The position numbers were made by a program, and so were the translations under genes. The notes below the pieces were generated by a model. The model was given only the letters and a program-made list of their open reading frames with translations, was not told where the DNA came from and made no database searches. A stretch of DNA of 64,000 nt from Thiomicrorhabdus immobilis (GTDB lineage: Bacteria > Pseudomonadota > Gammaproteobacteria > Thiomicrospirales > Thiomicrospiraceae), in the NCBI RefSeq assembly GCF_021654855.1, contig NZ_AP024202.1:2356001-2420000 (forward strand), read 5' to 3'. Every line of letters begins with the position of its first letter. Positions within the stretch are counted from its first letter, which is position 1. Positions 38,187-46,923 of the stretch are shown piece after piece.

Positions 38187-38210
38187 AAAGTGACCAGGCC
38201 TGGTCACTTT
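38187..38210. terminator. 24-bp perfect palindrome between convergent genes
   Basis: The ACCAGGCCTGGT core (38193-38204) is extended on both sides by AAAGTG / CACTTT to give a perfect 24-bp palindrome, followed by T-rich sequence. It lies between the convergent olsF-like gene and the RND pump gene and could act as a bidirectional terminator. It is also one of the exact copies of the window-wide repeat. Confidence 0.6.
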
Positions 38211-38235
38211 CTGTTTATCTTTTTCATTTGTAATA

Positions 38236-41200
38236 TCAATTCCGTTTATTCCGCGCTATAGAATCCAAATAGGCCTTGCGATAACTTTCATCGCCATACC
38301 AAAAAATATACAAACGGCGTTTGAACTCTAACTTATGCCAAGCAACCATTAATGCCTGCTGCAGGTTTTTCCAAAGCGGACGGTAAATATATTCATGCTT
38401 TTCAACTTGCTGATTCAGTTCAGCGCGCCCCAAGACCCACCACAACTTTGCTTGCGTTTCAGCCTTTTGCTGAACAAGCGGGATTTTCTCATTGTATTCC
38501 GCCAAATAGCTATAGGCGACAGGCACAACAATCAAGGTTAAAACCGTTGAACTGATCATGCCACCAATGACCGCAACCGCCAGTGGCGCATTCGCATCAC
38601 TCCCCGCACCAAAACCCATGGCCGCAGGCAACATGGTAAATATCACGGTCAATGAAGTCATCAACACAGGACGTAAGCGGATTGGACAGGCCTGCTTAAG
38701 CGCGGTTACCGCATCTTGACCTTCGGCAACAAATTGATTGGTTAAATCCACCAATAAAATCGCATTTTTGGCGACCAGCCCCATCAACAACACCAAACCG
38801 ATCATTGAGAAGATATTCAACGTCAAACCGGTTAGCCACAGCGCCAAGATTCCTCCTGCGATGGCAAGAGGTTGAGCCAGCATAATAATCAACGGTTGTA
38901 CAAACGCATTGAACTGACTGGCCAAAACCATATACACCAACAACAGCGACAACAATAGACCTACCAACATATAGTGTGAGGTTTTTTTAAGCTCTTCGGC
39001 TTGCCCGGTCATCTTGATCTGGTAACCGCCAGGTAACAGACCTTCCGTTTCTGAATTCAAGATTTTTATCGCTTTACTTAAACTCACTGTCGGAGCGCTA
39101 AAAAACATACTTGCATAAGCTAAGTCATAACGAGGCACAACCGCCGCGGCAGGCTGCTTGACCATGGTTGCAACCGTATCCAATGAAACCAACTGCCCGG
39201 TTTTTGATTTAATGAATATTTTTGAAAGGTCTTTTACCTGATTGAGTTGACCGTCGATGGCTTTAAGCTGCACATCATAGCGATCCGCGACTTGGTTTCT
39301 TTCACTATACTTGGCAAGCTGTACACCTCCGGCAAGCACATTGATCGCCTGGGCAACCGATTCCGAGCTCAACCCCAACAGTGCAGCCTTCTGGCGATTC
39401 ACCTCAAAATTGACTTGTGGCAAAGCCATCTGCAAATCCAGATCCAATTCGCCCAGTTCTGGGTGTTTTTGTAAACGTTTCAATAACGTCTCACTTAATA
39501 CCGAAACCTGCTGTAAATCGGGGCCTTGAATCACAAAACGGAACGGCTCACCACGTTGCCCACTCATCATCGGCAATGGGGAAACAAACGATTTCACCCC
39601 CGCCAATGTATTTAACTGCTGTGATAGGCTTTGCATGATTTCGGTCATATGTATGTCACGCTCAGAAAATTCATCTAAACGGACCACGATTCGCCCCTCA
39701 TTGACCTGGCTGGTTTGCCCTGTACCAATACTCGAAAATACGGCCGCAACCCCCGGCGTGTTCTGCAAGACCGTTTCCAAATCCTCTAGACGCTTTTCGG
39801 TATACGCCAAACTTGAACCCAAAGGTGCCTTGAAATTAACGATAAACTGCCCCTGGTCTTGCTTGGGCATAAAACTTGAACCTAATTGTGTTGCCAATAA
39901 AAAACACAACCCGACAATGCCGGCGGTCCACTGCAAAGTCTTTCTACGATTCTCCAACGCTTTAAATAGCCAGGCCTGGTAAGTTCGTTCAATACTGATA
40001 AACGCGTTATCCAACCAAACAAAACGCTTTGAATCCGATTTATCAACTCGAAGATAACGTGCGCTCAATACTGGAATCAATGTCAAAGACACCCATAATG
40101 AAACCAAGATTCCAATGGTGACCACAACACCAAACTCCTTGAAGAAGCGGCCGATGATGCCCTCCATAAAGATAACCGCCATAAAGATGGACACCAAGGT
40201 TAAAGAGGCGGCAATCACCGCGAACTGAACTTGCTGGGTTCCCTTTAATGCCGCATCACGCATTGAAATACCTTCGGTTTCCGCCACTCGGTGGATGTTC
40301 TCCAACACAACAATCGCATCGTCCACCACAATCCCAATCAACAGCAACAAGGCCAACAAGGTCATGGTATTGAAGGTGAAGCCGGCAAAATACATCACCG
40401 CCACCGCTCCCAACAAGGAAACAGGAATGGAAAGTGAAATAATCGCCGTCGCCCGGATATTCTTCAGGAAAAGCCACATCACTATCGCCGTAAGCAGGGT
40501 TCCCAACCATAGATGCTCTTTCATCGACTCTAAAATCAGCTGAATAAAACTCGCATCATCACTGGCAATCCTTAAGGTAACACCCGGTTCCAGGTTGGGT
40601 AAAATATCACGTTCCAAGCGGATCTTGGCCTCATTCACGATATCGACGGTATTGCTTCCCGAGACTTTAATCAGACCGATGCCCACTGTTGGACTCCCCT
40701 GAAAACGGGCTAACTTTCGTTTATCCGCCAGGCCTGAAACCACCTTGGCAACATCTTGGAGCTGTACGATGGTATTGCCGCGTTGGGCAATAGGTAGGGT
40801 TTTTAAGGTTTCAATCTGATGGAATTCCGCATCCAGTTTAATGAGATACTCCTGCTCACCATGCGTCAAAAATCCTCCAGGAAGCTGAAAGTGTTCATGT
40901 TCAATCGCGGACATCACCTCCAACACACTCAAACCATAGGCGTTTAAACGATCAATATCCAAATCGATACGAATGGTGTGCTTTTGTTCCCCCCCTAAAA
41001 CCACCTGACCCACGCCGTCGATATTCTCTAAATAGCGTTTAATCTGATTCGTCGCGATTGCGTTCAATTGCTGCAAGGTTCGATTGCCTTCCAGCGTCAA
41101 CCAAATAACTGGTGCGCCACCCGCCTCGACTTTAGCCACCTGCGGGGTCTTAATATCGTCGGGGAGTTGATTTAGAACCTGATTGACTTTGGCTTGAACC

Positions 41201-41520
41201 TCGTTGAAAGCCACATCAATATCTTTTTCTAACCGGAAGGTTAAATACACCTGCGAAATACCGGGAGAGGATTTTGACTGGATATGCTCAACCCCAGGAA
41301 TCGCATTGACTTGGGATTCAATCACTCGGGTAATACTGGAGTCGATGATTTCTGGATTAGCCCCCAACATGACCGTGCTGACCGAAACCATCGGAAACTC
41401 AACGGATGGATAACGGTCCAAACCAATACGCTCAAAACTCATCCAGCCAAAAACCACAATCAACAAACTCATCATCCAGGCAAATACCGGACGGTTCAGA
41501 GAAAGCTTAACCAAATTCAT
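38236..41520 (-). CDS. RND efflux pump inner-membrane transporter (AcrB/HAE1 family)
   Basis: 1094 aa, twelve membrane helices with two large periplasmic loops. The N-terminus LSLNRPVFAWMMSLLIVV is classical. The proton-relay Asp pair lies in GIVVDDAIVVLENIHRV, and GSNTVDIVNEAKIRLERDILP and LLMGLVAKNAILLVDL are typical HAE1 motifs. The C-terminal tail is about 50 residues longer than usual and very basic/aromatic (FKRRLYIFWYGDESYRKAY). Uses the fusion protein encoded just upstream; no TolC gene is present in the window. Substrates are unknown. Confidence 0.92.
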   Translation of the reverse strand: MNLVKLSLNRPVFAWMMSLLIVVFGWMSFERIGLDRYPSVEFPMVSVSTVMLGANPEIIDSSITRVIESQVNAIPGVEHIQSKSSPGISQVYLTFRLEKDIDVAFNEVQAKVNQVLNQLPDDIKTPQVAKVEAGGAPVIWLTLEGNRTLQQLNAIATNQIKRYLENIDGVGQVVLGGEQKHTIRIDLDIDRLNAYGLSVLEVMSAIEHEHFQLPGGFLTHGEQEYLIKLDAEFHQIETLKTLPIAQRGNTIVQLQDVAKVVSGLADKRKLARFQGSPTVGIGLIKVSGSNTVDIVNEAKIRLERDILPNLEPGVTLRIASDDASFIQLILESMKEHLWLGTLLTAIVMWLFLKNIRATAIISLSIPVSLLGAVAVMYFAGFTFNTMTLLALLLLIGIVVDDAIVVLENIHRVAETEGISMRDAALKGTQQVQFAVIAASLTLVSIFMAVIFMEGIIGRFFKEFGVVVTIGILVSLWVSLTLIPVLSARYLRVDKSDSKRFVWLDNAFISIERTYQAWLFKALENRRKTLQWTAGIVGLCFLLATQLGSSFMPKQDQGQFIVNFKAPLGSSLAYTEKRLEDLETVLQNTPGVAAVFSSIGTGQTSQVNEGRIVVRLDEFSERDIHMTEIMQSLSQQLNTLAGVKSFVSPLPMMSGQRGEPFRFVIQGPDLQQVSVLSETLLKRLQKHPELGELDLDLQMALPQVNFEVNRQKAALLGLSSESVAQAINVLAGGVQLAKYSERNQVADRYDVQLKAIDGQLNQVKDLSKIFIKSKTGQLVSLDTVATMVKQPAAAVVPRYDLAYASMFFSAPTVSLSKAIKILNSETEGLLPGGYQIKMTGQAEELKKTSHYMLVGLLLSLLLVYMVLASQFNAFVQPLIIMLAQPLAIAGGILALWLTGLTLNIFSMIGLVLLMGLVAKNAILLVDLTNQFVAEGQDAVTALKQACPIRLRPVLMTSLTVIFTMLPAAMGFGAGSDANAPLAVAVIGGMISSTVLTLIVVPVAYSYLAEYNEKIPLVQQKAETQAKLWWVLGRAELNQQVEKHEYIYRPLWKNLQQALMVAWHKLEFKRRLYIFWYGDESYRKAYLDSIARNKRN

Positions 41521-42575
41521 CGCTGAATCTCCACCTTAGCACCCGCCGATAAAAACCTCGCACCATCCAATGCGATGACTTCTCCCGCCTTTAGACCCGA
41601 CACAATCTGTGTGCCCTTGTCAGAGACCAAGCCGGTAACTACCAAACGTTCTTCAATCTTGACCTTGTTTGATTTAGCCTGTGAATGCACCACATACACC
41701 ACTTGCCCAATGGGTCGCTGCACAATCGCCTGCTCAGGAACAATCAAGGAATTAGGGTGTTTCTGTAAAATAAGATCCGCTTTGACACTGGCGCCAGGCA
41801 GCCAGCCCAAGTTGTTTTCAAAGTTGGCGAAAACTTCAATCGCCAAACTATTGGCTTCAATCTGTGGTCTCAAATAATTTATTTTGGCCTTAATGGGGGT
41901 TCCAGAACTGGCCTCGGAATGTAGATAAACGGTTTGACCGATCTTGATTTGCGATGAGAGACGTTCAGAAAAAGGCAGGCGCACTCGTAACTGATTGACC
42001 TCCACCACTTTAAAGAGCGGCGTTCCAGGTGACACATAGCTACCGATAAAAATCATACGTTCATCAATGACACCTTCAATCGGGCTATAAATTTGAGTCT
42101 GTTTTACCCGAAGTTCCGCTGCACTGGCCTTAGCTTTCGCATAATCCAACTGAGAGAGCAGTGAATCGTTTTCCGAAACGACCTTATCGTAAGCAGAACG
42201 ATCCACCCCTTTTTTTCTCAACAAGGCCCGATAACGGATGACCTGATTGGTTTGCAGTTTAACCAGTGAAGTCAAACGACGCACTTCTGCCTGAGCCTCT
42301 TTTAACTGCAAATCGTAACTTGCGCTATCCAGTTGAGCCAACAGGGTATCTTTGGTGACGAAATCACCGATTTTGACTTTGATATCCAACACCCTGGCCG
42401 TCAACTCAGCCGCGACCACCGGTGACTGCAAAGACTCAATCTTGCCTACCGTTTCAATACGGTCTTCGATATCGGTTTCAATAACGGGATGGACTGTAAT
42501 AAAAATATTTTTGGCGAATAATACAGACGGAAACATGCTCAATATAAAGAGCGAACAGAAAATGCGAATAAACAT
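41517..42575 (-). CDS. RND periplasmic adaptor (membrane fusion protein)
   Basis: 352 aa: signal peptide (MFIRIFCSLFILSMFPSVLFA), biotinyl-lipoyl half motifs (VVAAELTARVLDIKVKIGD and IYSPIEGVIDERMIFIGSYV), an alpha-hairpin between them, and a beta-barrel (LRVRLPFSERLSSQIKIG). Connects the RND pump to an outer-membrane channel. It has no lipobox Cys. The 4-bp overlap with the pump gene indicates one operon. Confidence 0.9.
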   Translation of the reverse strand: MFIRIFCSLFILSMFPSVLFAKNIFITVHPVIETDIEDRIETVGKIESLQSPVVAAELTARVLDIKVKIGDFVTKDTLLAQLDSASYDLQLKEAQAEVRRLTSLVKLQTNQVIRYRALLRKKGVDRSAYDKVVSENDSLLSQLDYAKAKASAAELRVKQTQIYSPIEGVIDERMIFIGSYVSPGTPLFKVVEVNQLRVRLPFSERLSSQIKIGQTVYLHSEASSGTPIKAKINYLRPQIEANSLAIEVFANFENNLGWLPGASVKADLILQKHPNSLIVPEQAIVQRPIGQVVYVVHSQAKSNKVKIEERLVVTGLVSDKGTQIVSGLKAGEVIALDGARFLSAGAKVEIQR

Positions 42576-42692
42576 ACAAAACCAGATTCAATAAAGTAAT
42601 CGGTATTCTAGTGGTACGCATAAATAATTAACAATCAAACAAATTGATTATGGGATTAACTGCAAGCCCGCTCACTTAAAAGAGGGAGATAT

Positions 42693-43550
42693 TCAGTCAT
42701 GTAAAATTTGCTGCAATGCACCATCTATCTTGGGGTATAAAAAATAAAAACCCTTTTCAAGCAACGCCCTAGGTAAAACCGCAGAGGAATGGGTCAAGAC
42801 TTGTGCCCCCTCTCCAAACATCAACTTCAATTGAAACTCGGGCAACGGCAACCAAAAAGGTCGATTTAGGGTCTGCGCTAAACATTGACCAAATACTCTA
42901 TTTGTTACCGGATTAGGTGAAGTTAGATTAAACACCCCGCTAAATTCAGGATAATCAATCAGGTAATTGACCGCTCTGGCTAAATCCTCAATATGGATCC
43001 AGCTAAAACATTGCTGTCCACCCGCCACCGGACCTCCTAAACCAAACCTGAATGGTGGCAACATTTTTTGTAAAGCGCCTCCATTTTTACCCAACACCAC
43101 ACCAAAACGCATAATGACCGGCTTGGGACTCAACGCCAAACTAGCTTGTTCCCATTGCTGGCTCAGCTCACCTAAAAATCCGCTACCGGCTTTTGTACAA
43201 GTTTCATCCACAGGGTGCTGGCAGTCGCTTTCGGGATAAAACCCAATCGCAGAGGCGGAAAAAATACGTTTTGGTGGGTTTTGACAGGCCTGTAAACTCT
43301 GCTTAAGTTTTTGGTTTGTTATAGTACGACTCTCCAATAGTGCGGTTTTGTATGATTTGCTCCAACGCCTACCAATATTCTCGCCCGCCAACATGATCAA
43401 TAGATCTTGGTTTTCAAGACAGCTACTTAAATCGAAGCCGTCTTGAAAAGCTTCTCGACCATAAACCTTCACATCGAACCCTTGCTCAAGTAAGTCGGCT
43501 TCAAGGTAACGGCCCACAAACCCGGTTCCACCCAAAATCATAACTTTCAT
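42693..43550 (-). CDS. TIGR01777-family NAD(P)-dependent epimerase (YfcH/SulA-like)
   Basis: About 285 aa with Rossmann motif MILGGTGFVGRYL, LIMLAGENIGRRW, SASAIGFYP, RFGVVLGKNGGAL and GGQQCFSWIHIEDLARA, diagnostic for the TIGR01777 group. The biochemical role of this family is poorly known. I use the ATG at 43550 because GAGG lies 8 bases upstream; a GTG at 43559 is in frame. It is divergent from the split photolyase, and both share the repeat-bearing promoter region, suggesting light control. Confidence 0.85.
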   Translation of the reverse strand: MKVMILGGTGFVGRYLEADLLEQGFDVKVYGREAFQDGFDLSSCLENQDLLIMLAGENIGRRWSKSYKTALLESRTITNQKLKQSLQACQNPPKRIFSASAIGFYPESDCQHPVDETCTKAGSGFLGELSQQWEQASLALSPKPVIMRFGVVLGKNGGALQKMLPPFRFGLGGPVAGGQQCFSWIHIEDLARAVNYLIDYPEFSGVFNLTSPNPVTNRVFGQCLAQTLNRPFWLPLPEFQLKLMFGEGAQVLTHSSAVLPRALLEKGFYFLYPKIDGALQQILHD

Positions 43551-43607
43551 GATTACCACCTCACTGATTACCCGTTGGTCACTCTGACAACAATTTTAGA
43601 AAATAAG

Positions 43608-43636
43608 TATACAATACCTATACATTAATAATACAA
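43608..43636 (-). promoter_or_regulatory. three 11-bp-spaced TTGTATA-like repeats, candidate LitR operator
   Basis: On the minus strand the units are TTGTATT, ATGTATA and TTGTATA, each followed by a 4-base spacer, so the period is exactly 11 bp. TTGTAT and TATACT with a 19-bp spacer could form a MerR-type promoter toward the epimerase gene. The region also faces the split photolyase start on the other strand. The same repeat recurs at 57877-57894 and loosely at 60513-60531. Confidence 0.6.
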
Positions 43637-43739
43637 TATTTCAATGGCACGTGTAATATTTATGAAAATAGACGATTTAACCAATACGTATCTCGCTATT
43701 TATCAAGCCATTTATCAAATTACGCTACAGGAATAAAAC

Positions 43740-44570
43740 ATGCTATTTTATGAGACTTTACTTGACGGGAAATTCGTTCCAGTAACGCTTGAAGGCAAAA
43801 ATCCTCGCGAGCGTTTTACCGACTGGGTGTTGTTGGATACCCCCTTTGTTGCATCGCCTATCAACGGCGGAATGAAAGAGGCGCAAGAAAAATTGGCAGC
43901 CCTTGATGTGATTGCTTACCAAAAAACACGCAACCATTTGGATGGAGCGGTCAGCGGCTTATCCCCTTACATTGAACACGGTTTAATTCAAGCCGATGAG
44001 GTATTGAAATTCATCGACAGTAATCACGCCCGGATAGAGGCTTATCATTTTTTACAACAACTGAGTTGGCGCGCTTTTTTTGAACAAAAATACCTAGAAG
44101 ACCCTTCTTTGATTTGGAAAGATGCTGGCGATTACAAAACCGGATTCAAAGCAGACGATTATGCCGACAAACTGCCAAAAGACATCCTAAATGCCAAAAC
44201 ACCGGTCGCGGTGATTAATCAGTTTATTGCGGAGCTTTATCAAACGGGTTATCTGCATAATCACGCTCGCCTGTATTTAGCTTCTTATATCGTGCACTGG
44301 CGCAAAATCAAATGGCAAACCGGTGCCAAATGGATGTTAAGCCATTTGCTTGATGGAAACTTAGCCTCCAATAACTACTCTTGGCAATGGGTTGCCAGTA
44401 CGGGCAGCAACAAACCTTATATTTTCAATTTGGACAATGTCACTCAATTTGCCAGCAAACAATACCAAACCCAGCGGTCGTTAAACCTGGAAATCGATAA
44501 ACCTTACACTCTTTTAAAGAAACAGCTGTTCCCGAACGTGAAGGAGTTTCAAAATGAAAAAAAACATTGA
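43740..44570 (+). CDS. stand-alone photolyase FAD-binding domain protein
   Basis: 276 aa corresponding to the C-terminal FAD domain of the photolyase/cryptochrome family. GAVSGLSPYIEHGLI, LSWRAFFEQKYLED, TGYLHNHARLYLASYIVHW and DGNLASNNYSWQWVASTGS match the FAD-binding and Asn-Asn/Trp-Gln-Trp motifs. The usual N-terminal alpha/beta antenna domain is missing here; a related domain is encoded by the next gene, overlapping by 17 bp. CAGGA precedes the ATG. It could be a DNA-repair flavoprotein or a light receptor. The start near the shared 11-bp repeats suggests regulation by the LitR-type protein. Confidence 0.82.
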   Translation: MLFYETLLDGKFVPVTLEGKNPRERFTDWVLLDTPFVASPINGGMKEAQEKLAALDVIAYQKTRNHLDGAVSGLSPYIEHGLIQADEVLKFIDSNHARIEAYHFLQQLSWRAFFEQKYLEDPSLIWKDAGDYKTGFKADDYADKLPKDILNAKTPVAVINQFIAELYQTGYLHNHARLYLASYIVHWRKIKWQTGAKWMLSHLLDGNLASNNYSWQWVASTGSNKPYIFNLDNVTQFASKQYQTQRSLNLEIDKPYTLLKKQLFPNVKEFQNEKKH

Positions 44571-45036
44571 TACTTTAGTTTGGTTAACCGCAAGCCAGTT
44601 GAACGCCAACCACCCTGTTTATGAGCAAATTGACGGCCGCGTGGCCACCTTGTTTATTTGGGATGATGAGCAATTTCAAAAGATGGGGTTTTCAATCAAA
44701 CGCCAATATTTCATTTGGCAGTGTTTACAGGATTTTAAAAAACGCAATTTAATGGTGATCAAAGGCGAGACCGACCATGTGTTAAAGTCTATCTACCAAA
44801 AAACCCCGAAGATTAAGATTATCACCCCTGAAGATAAACGCTTAGATTACAGCCGATGGTCATTCATCAATCGGTTGAATCAACCCCAGTTTTTGGTCTA
44901 CCAAGGCAAGATACCCTACGGTTTTTTTAAATTTTGGAAACAAGCTGAACAGCAACTGTTCCCTAAAAAATACCCAGCGCAATCGCATGTCAAAGCAAGT
45001 ATTCCAAGCAACATTAATCAGTCATCGGCAGTGTGA
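44554..45036 (+). CDS. reduced photolyase alpha/beta-like domain protein
   Basis: 160 aa. DTLVWLTASQLNANHPVYEQ and VATLFIWDDEQFQKMG then RQYFIWQCLQDFKKRNLMVI follow the pattern of the photolyase N-terminal Rossmann-like domain (LVWFRRDLR..., VFIWD..., long helix, strand with (R/K)G). QFLVYQGKIPYGFFKFWKQ resembles the end of that domain. It has a perfect AAGGAG site inside the end of the previous gene, so it is a separate coupled gene, not a frameshift. Likely partner of the FAD half. The assignment is by pattern only. Confidence 0.6.
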   Translation: MKKNIDTLVWLTASQLNANHPVYEQIDGRVATLFIWDDEQFQKMGFSIKRQYFIWQCLQDFKKRNLMVIKGETDHVLKSIYQKTPKIKIITPEDKRLDYSRWSFINRLNQPQFLVYQGKIPYGFFKFWKQAEQQLFPKKYPAQSHVKASIPSNINQSSAV

Positions 45037-45058
45037 AGAAGATGCGACTAAAATAACT

Positions 45059-45069
45059 ACCAGGCCTGG
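45059..45069. repeat. near copy of ACCAGGCCTGGT (11 of 12)
   Basis: ACCAGGCCTGG followed by A, just after the stop codon of the split-photolyase operon. Other 11-of-12 copies are at 27510-27520, 39970-39980 and 61021-61031. Confidence 0.7.
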
Positions 45070-45150
45070 ATAATCCCTTATAAAACAAGCATTACTAATG
45101 CTTATCGCCTCTCGTCAAACCAAAGCTGGCTACAGAAACCTCCCATAAAA

Positions 45151-45170
45151 AAGGGGCTATTCAGCCCCTT
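45151..45170 (-). terminator. intrinsic terminator for DUF2189 gene
   Basis: AAGGGGCT, 4-base loop, AGCCCCTT; on the minus strand the stem is followed directly by a run of T. Terminates transcription leaving the gene at 45222. Confidence 0.8.
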
Positions 45171-45177
45171 CCAGAAC

Positions 45178-45206
45178 AAAAACCGACTTTTCTTCAGCCG
45201 GTTTTT
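45178..45206 (+). terminator. intrinsic terminator for split-photolyase operon
   Basis: AAAAACCGaCT pairs with AGcCGGTTTTT around a 7-base loop, one internal mismatch, with T-rich continuation on the plus strand. It can also serve the minus strand. Confidence 0.75.
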
Positions 45207-45221
45207 ATTGTTCACCCATCA

Positions 45222-46052
45222 TTAAAGCGGCAAATCTTTAACCCCATCATCCACTTCAATTAAGTCATTAAAAGCATGCCAGCTAGCGTAACCTAACAAC
45301 GGCATGACAATGACCATGGCAAGGCCTAAAGTAACAATCCCAATCGCGACTAAAGCCGCGATGGTCATCGCCCAAACGGCCATCACTTTCTTGTTTTCCA
45401 TAACCACTTGAAAGCTCAAAATCATCGCAGAAATCACGCCAACTTTAGTGTCCCTAAGCAATAACGGAATCGTCACCACACTAATACTGAAAACAAAGGC
45501 AGAAACCAATGATGCGCTAATCAAAAAGAACAGCAAAAAGCTTTGCCCCGCTTCAGAACCCAAAAAGCTGGCCACACCGGCACTCGGATCGACAATCAAC
45601 AGTGAATTGGATTTAACTACTGCCGCAATCAGCGGGACAATTCTTGACCAAATAGCGATGATTATCCCAAGAGCCAAGGCAAACAGCGCAAACTCGGTGG
45701 GATTGCGTTTCCAAGAATACATGGAACGAATCAAGTCCGGTCTTTGACCTTTGGACATCTGATAAGAAACCGCATAAAGACCCGTTGCTAAGAACGGCGA
45801 CAAAATCACAAAAAAAGTGGTTATTTTAAACATCATTATCGGCTCATTGCTGAACGCAAAATACACAAGCATGACCGACAACATCATAACCAAGCCATAA
45901 AAAACCGATTCCACTGGGGCATTGGCTATATCAATCCAACCTTTTTTGAGCCAAGTTCCTATACTTGCCAGAGTCGCATCTCTAGAAACAATATGTTCAC
46001 CACTTTCAGTGTAGTGATCATGAGTCGTTTGATTAAATGTAGATTGTGACAT
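45222..46052 (-). CDS. DUF2189-family integral membrane protein
   Basis: 276 aa with about six hydrophobic helices. TLASIGTWLKKGWIDIANAP and SPFLATGLYAVSYQMSKGQRP are typical of DUF2189, often found near energy or stress genes but without a known activity. The last helix is followed by DLIEVDDG. A strong CAGGAGG site precedes the ATG. It is transcribed alone, and a terminator follows. Confidence 0.8.
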   Translation of the reverse strand: MSQSTFNQTTHDHYTESGEHIVSRDATLASIGTWLKKGWIDIANAPVESVFYGLVMMLSVMLVYFAFSNEPIMMFKITTFFVILSPFLATGLYAVSYQMSKGQRPDLIRSMYSWKRNPTEFALFALALGIIIAIWSRIVPLIAAVVKSNSLLIVDPSAGVASFLGSEAGQSFLLFFLISASLVSAFVFSISVVTIPLLLRDTKVGVISAMILSFQVVMENKKVMAVWAMTIAALVAIGIVTLGLAMVIVMPLLGYASWHAFNDLIEVDDGVKDLPL

Positions 46053-46302
46053 GGTAACCTCCTGGGTTAGATACCGACTAAATAACCTAGTGAAATACTA
46101 GGAAATTAAATCTATTTATACTTAAGCAATACCTCCTTTTCCAATTTAAAATACCTATAGATACCATATAAACCATAGATTTCATAAATACAATCAATCA
46201 CTTATATTAACAATGGTAGTACTTGAAATACTTTGGAAAAAGCCAAATAGCCTAGGAAACACCTCGTTTGGAACGGCGTTAACAAGATGCATTATTGAGA
46301 AT

Positions 46303-46860
46303 TTAAATACCGTTTTTCGATGGAGTTGACAGAGCGTTCGGCTGCATTTTTTCAGTGCGAGGAGGATTACCATCAGGATTGAACGGTTGAGATGGGGGTT
46401 GATGAGGGTTAAACAAATAGGGATTTTCCTGTAAGCGCCTATGCACCAAGTTCTTGATATATTCCCTACGCATAGCAATCACCTGATAAGCCATATCCAG
46501 CTCTTCTTGAAGCACTTTTTTCGGTGGTGACAGTAAATCAGGAACATCAATATAAGCGAGTTTGGATTGTCTTAAAGCAATGAACTGCGGTAGACACTTT
46601 TGGTGTAAACGCTTGGCGACAAGCTCTTTGCCGTCAGATAAATGCTCAACACTCGCGGCGTTTTCTCTTAAACAGGCACCTAAAGCCAGACCAATTTGCT
46701 TCTGGTCTTCTTTAAGCTGACTCGCCGTAAGCGGGGTTCTATTTTGATGGTCTAAAAATGTTTGGCCTTCGGATTGCGTATCTGAAGCTGAATCGCATGC
46801 TGACAAACCTAGAACACATACCGTCAAAACAAGCCGTTTTGCATGATCCATGTATCGCAT
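46303..46860 (-). CDS. hypothetical lipoprotein
   Basis: About 185 aa from the ATG at 46860, which has GAGG 7 bases upstream. Signal RLVLTVCVLGLSAC with lipobox LSAC, then a mostly helical charged body and a Pro/Asn-rich C-terminus (FNPHQPPSQPFNPDGNPPR). I recognise no family. An ORF start further upstream (46887) would put extra residues before the signal and is unlikely. Confidence 0.65.
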   Translation of the reverse strand: MRYMDHAKRLVLTVCVLGLSACDSASDTQSEGQTFLDHQNRTPLTASQLKEDQKQIGLALGACLRENAASVEHLSDGKELVAKRLHQKCLPQFIALRQSKLAYIDVPDLLSPPKKVLQEELDMAYQVIAMRREYIKNLVHRRLQENPYLFNPHQPPSQPFNPDGNPPRTEKMQPNALSTPSKNGI

Positions 46861-46923
46861 ATTACACCTCAAATTATCCAAAGGCATAGAAAATCCTCTA
46901 TCTTGCCGCTTAGCAGAACAAGC

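Noticed and set aside
43740-45036. The split photolyase as a frameshifted single gene
   Set aside because: The FAD half comes first and the antenna-like half second, opposite to a photolyase, and the second gene has its own strong ribosome site.
46130-46185. ATACCTATAG-like words upstream of the DUF2189 gene as another LitR site
   Set aside because: They lack the paired TGTATA units at 11-bp spacing and are probably just AT-rich similarity.
46194-46478. 94-aa minus-strand frame overlapping the lipoprotein gene
   Set aside because: It largely overlaps the better-supported lipoprotein gene, lacks a ribosome site and has no recognisable motif.
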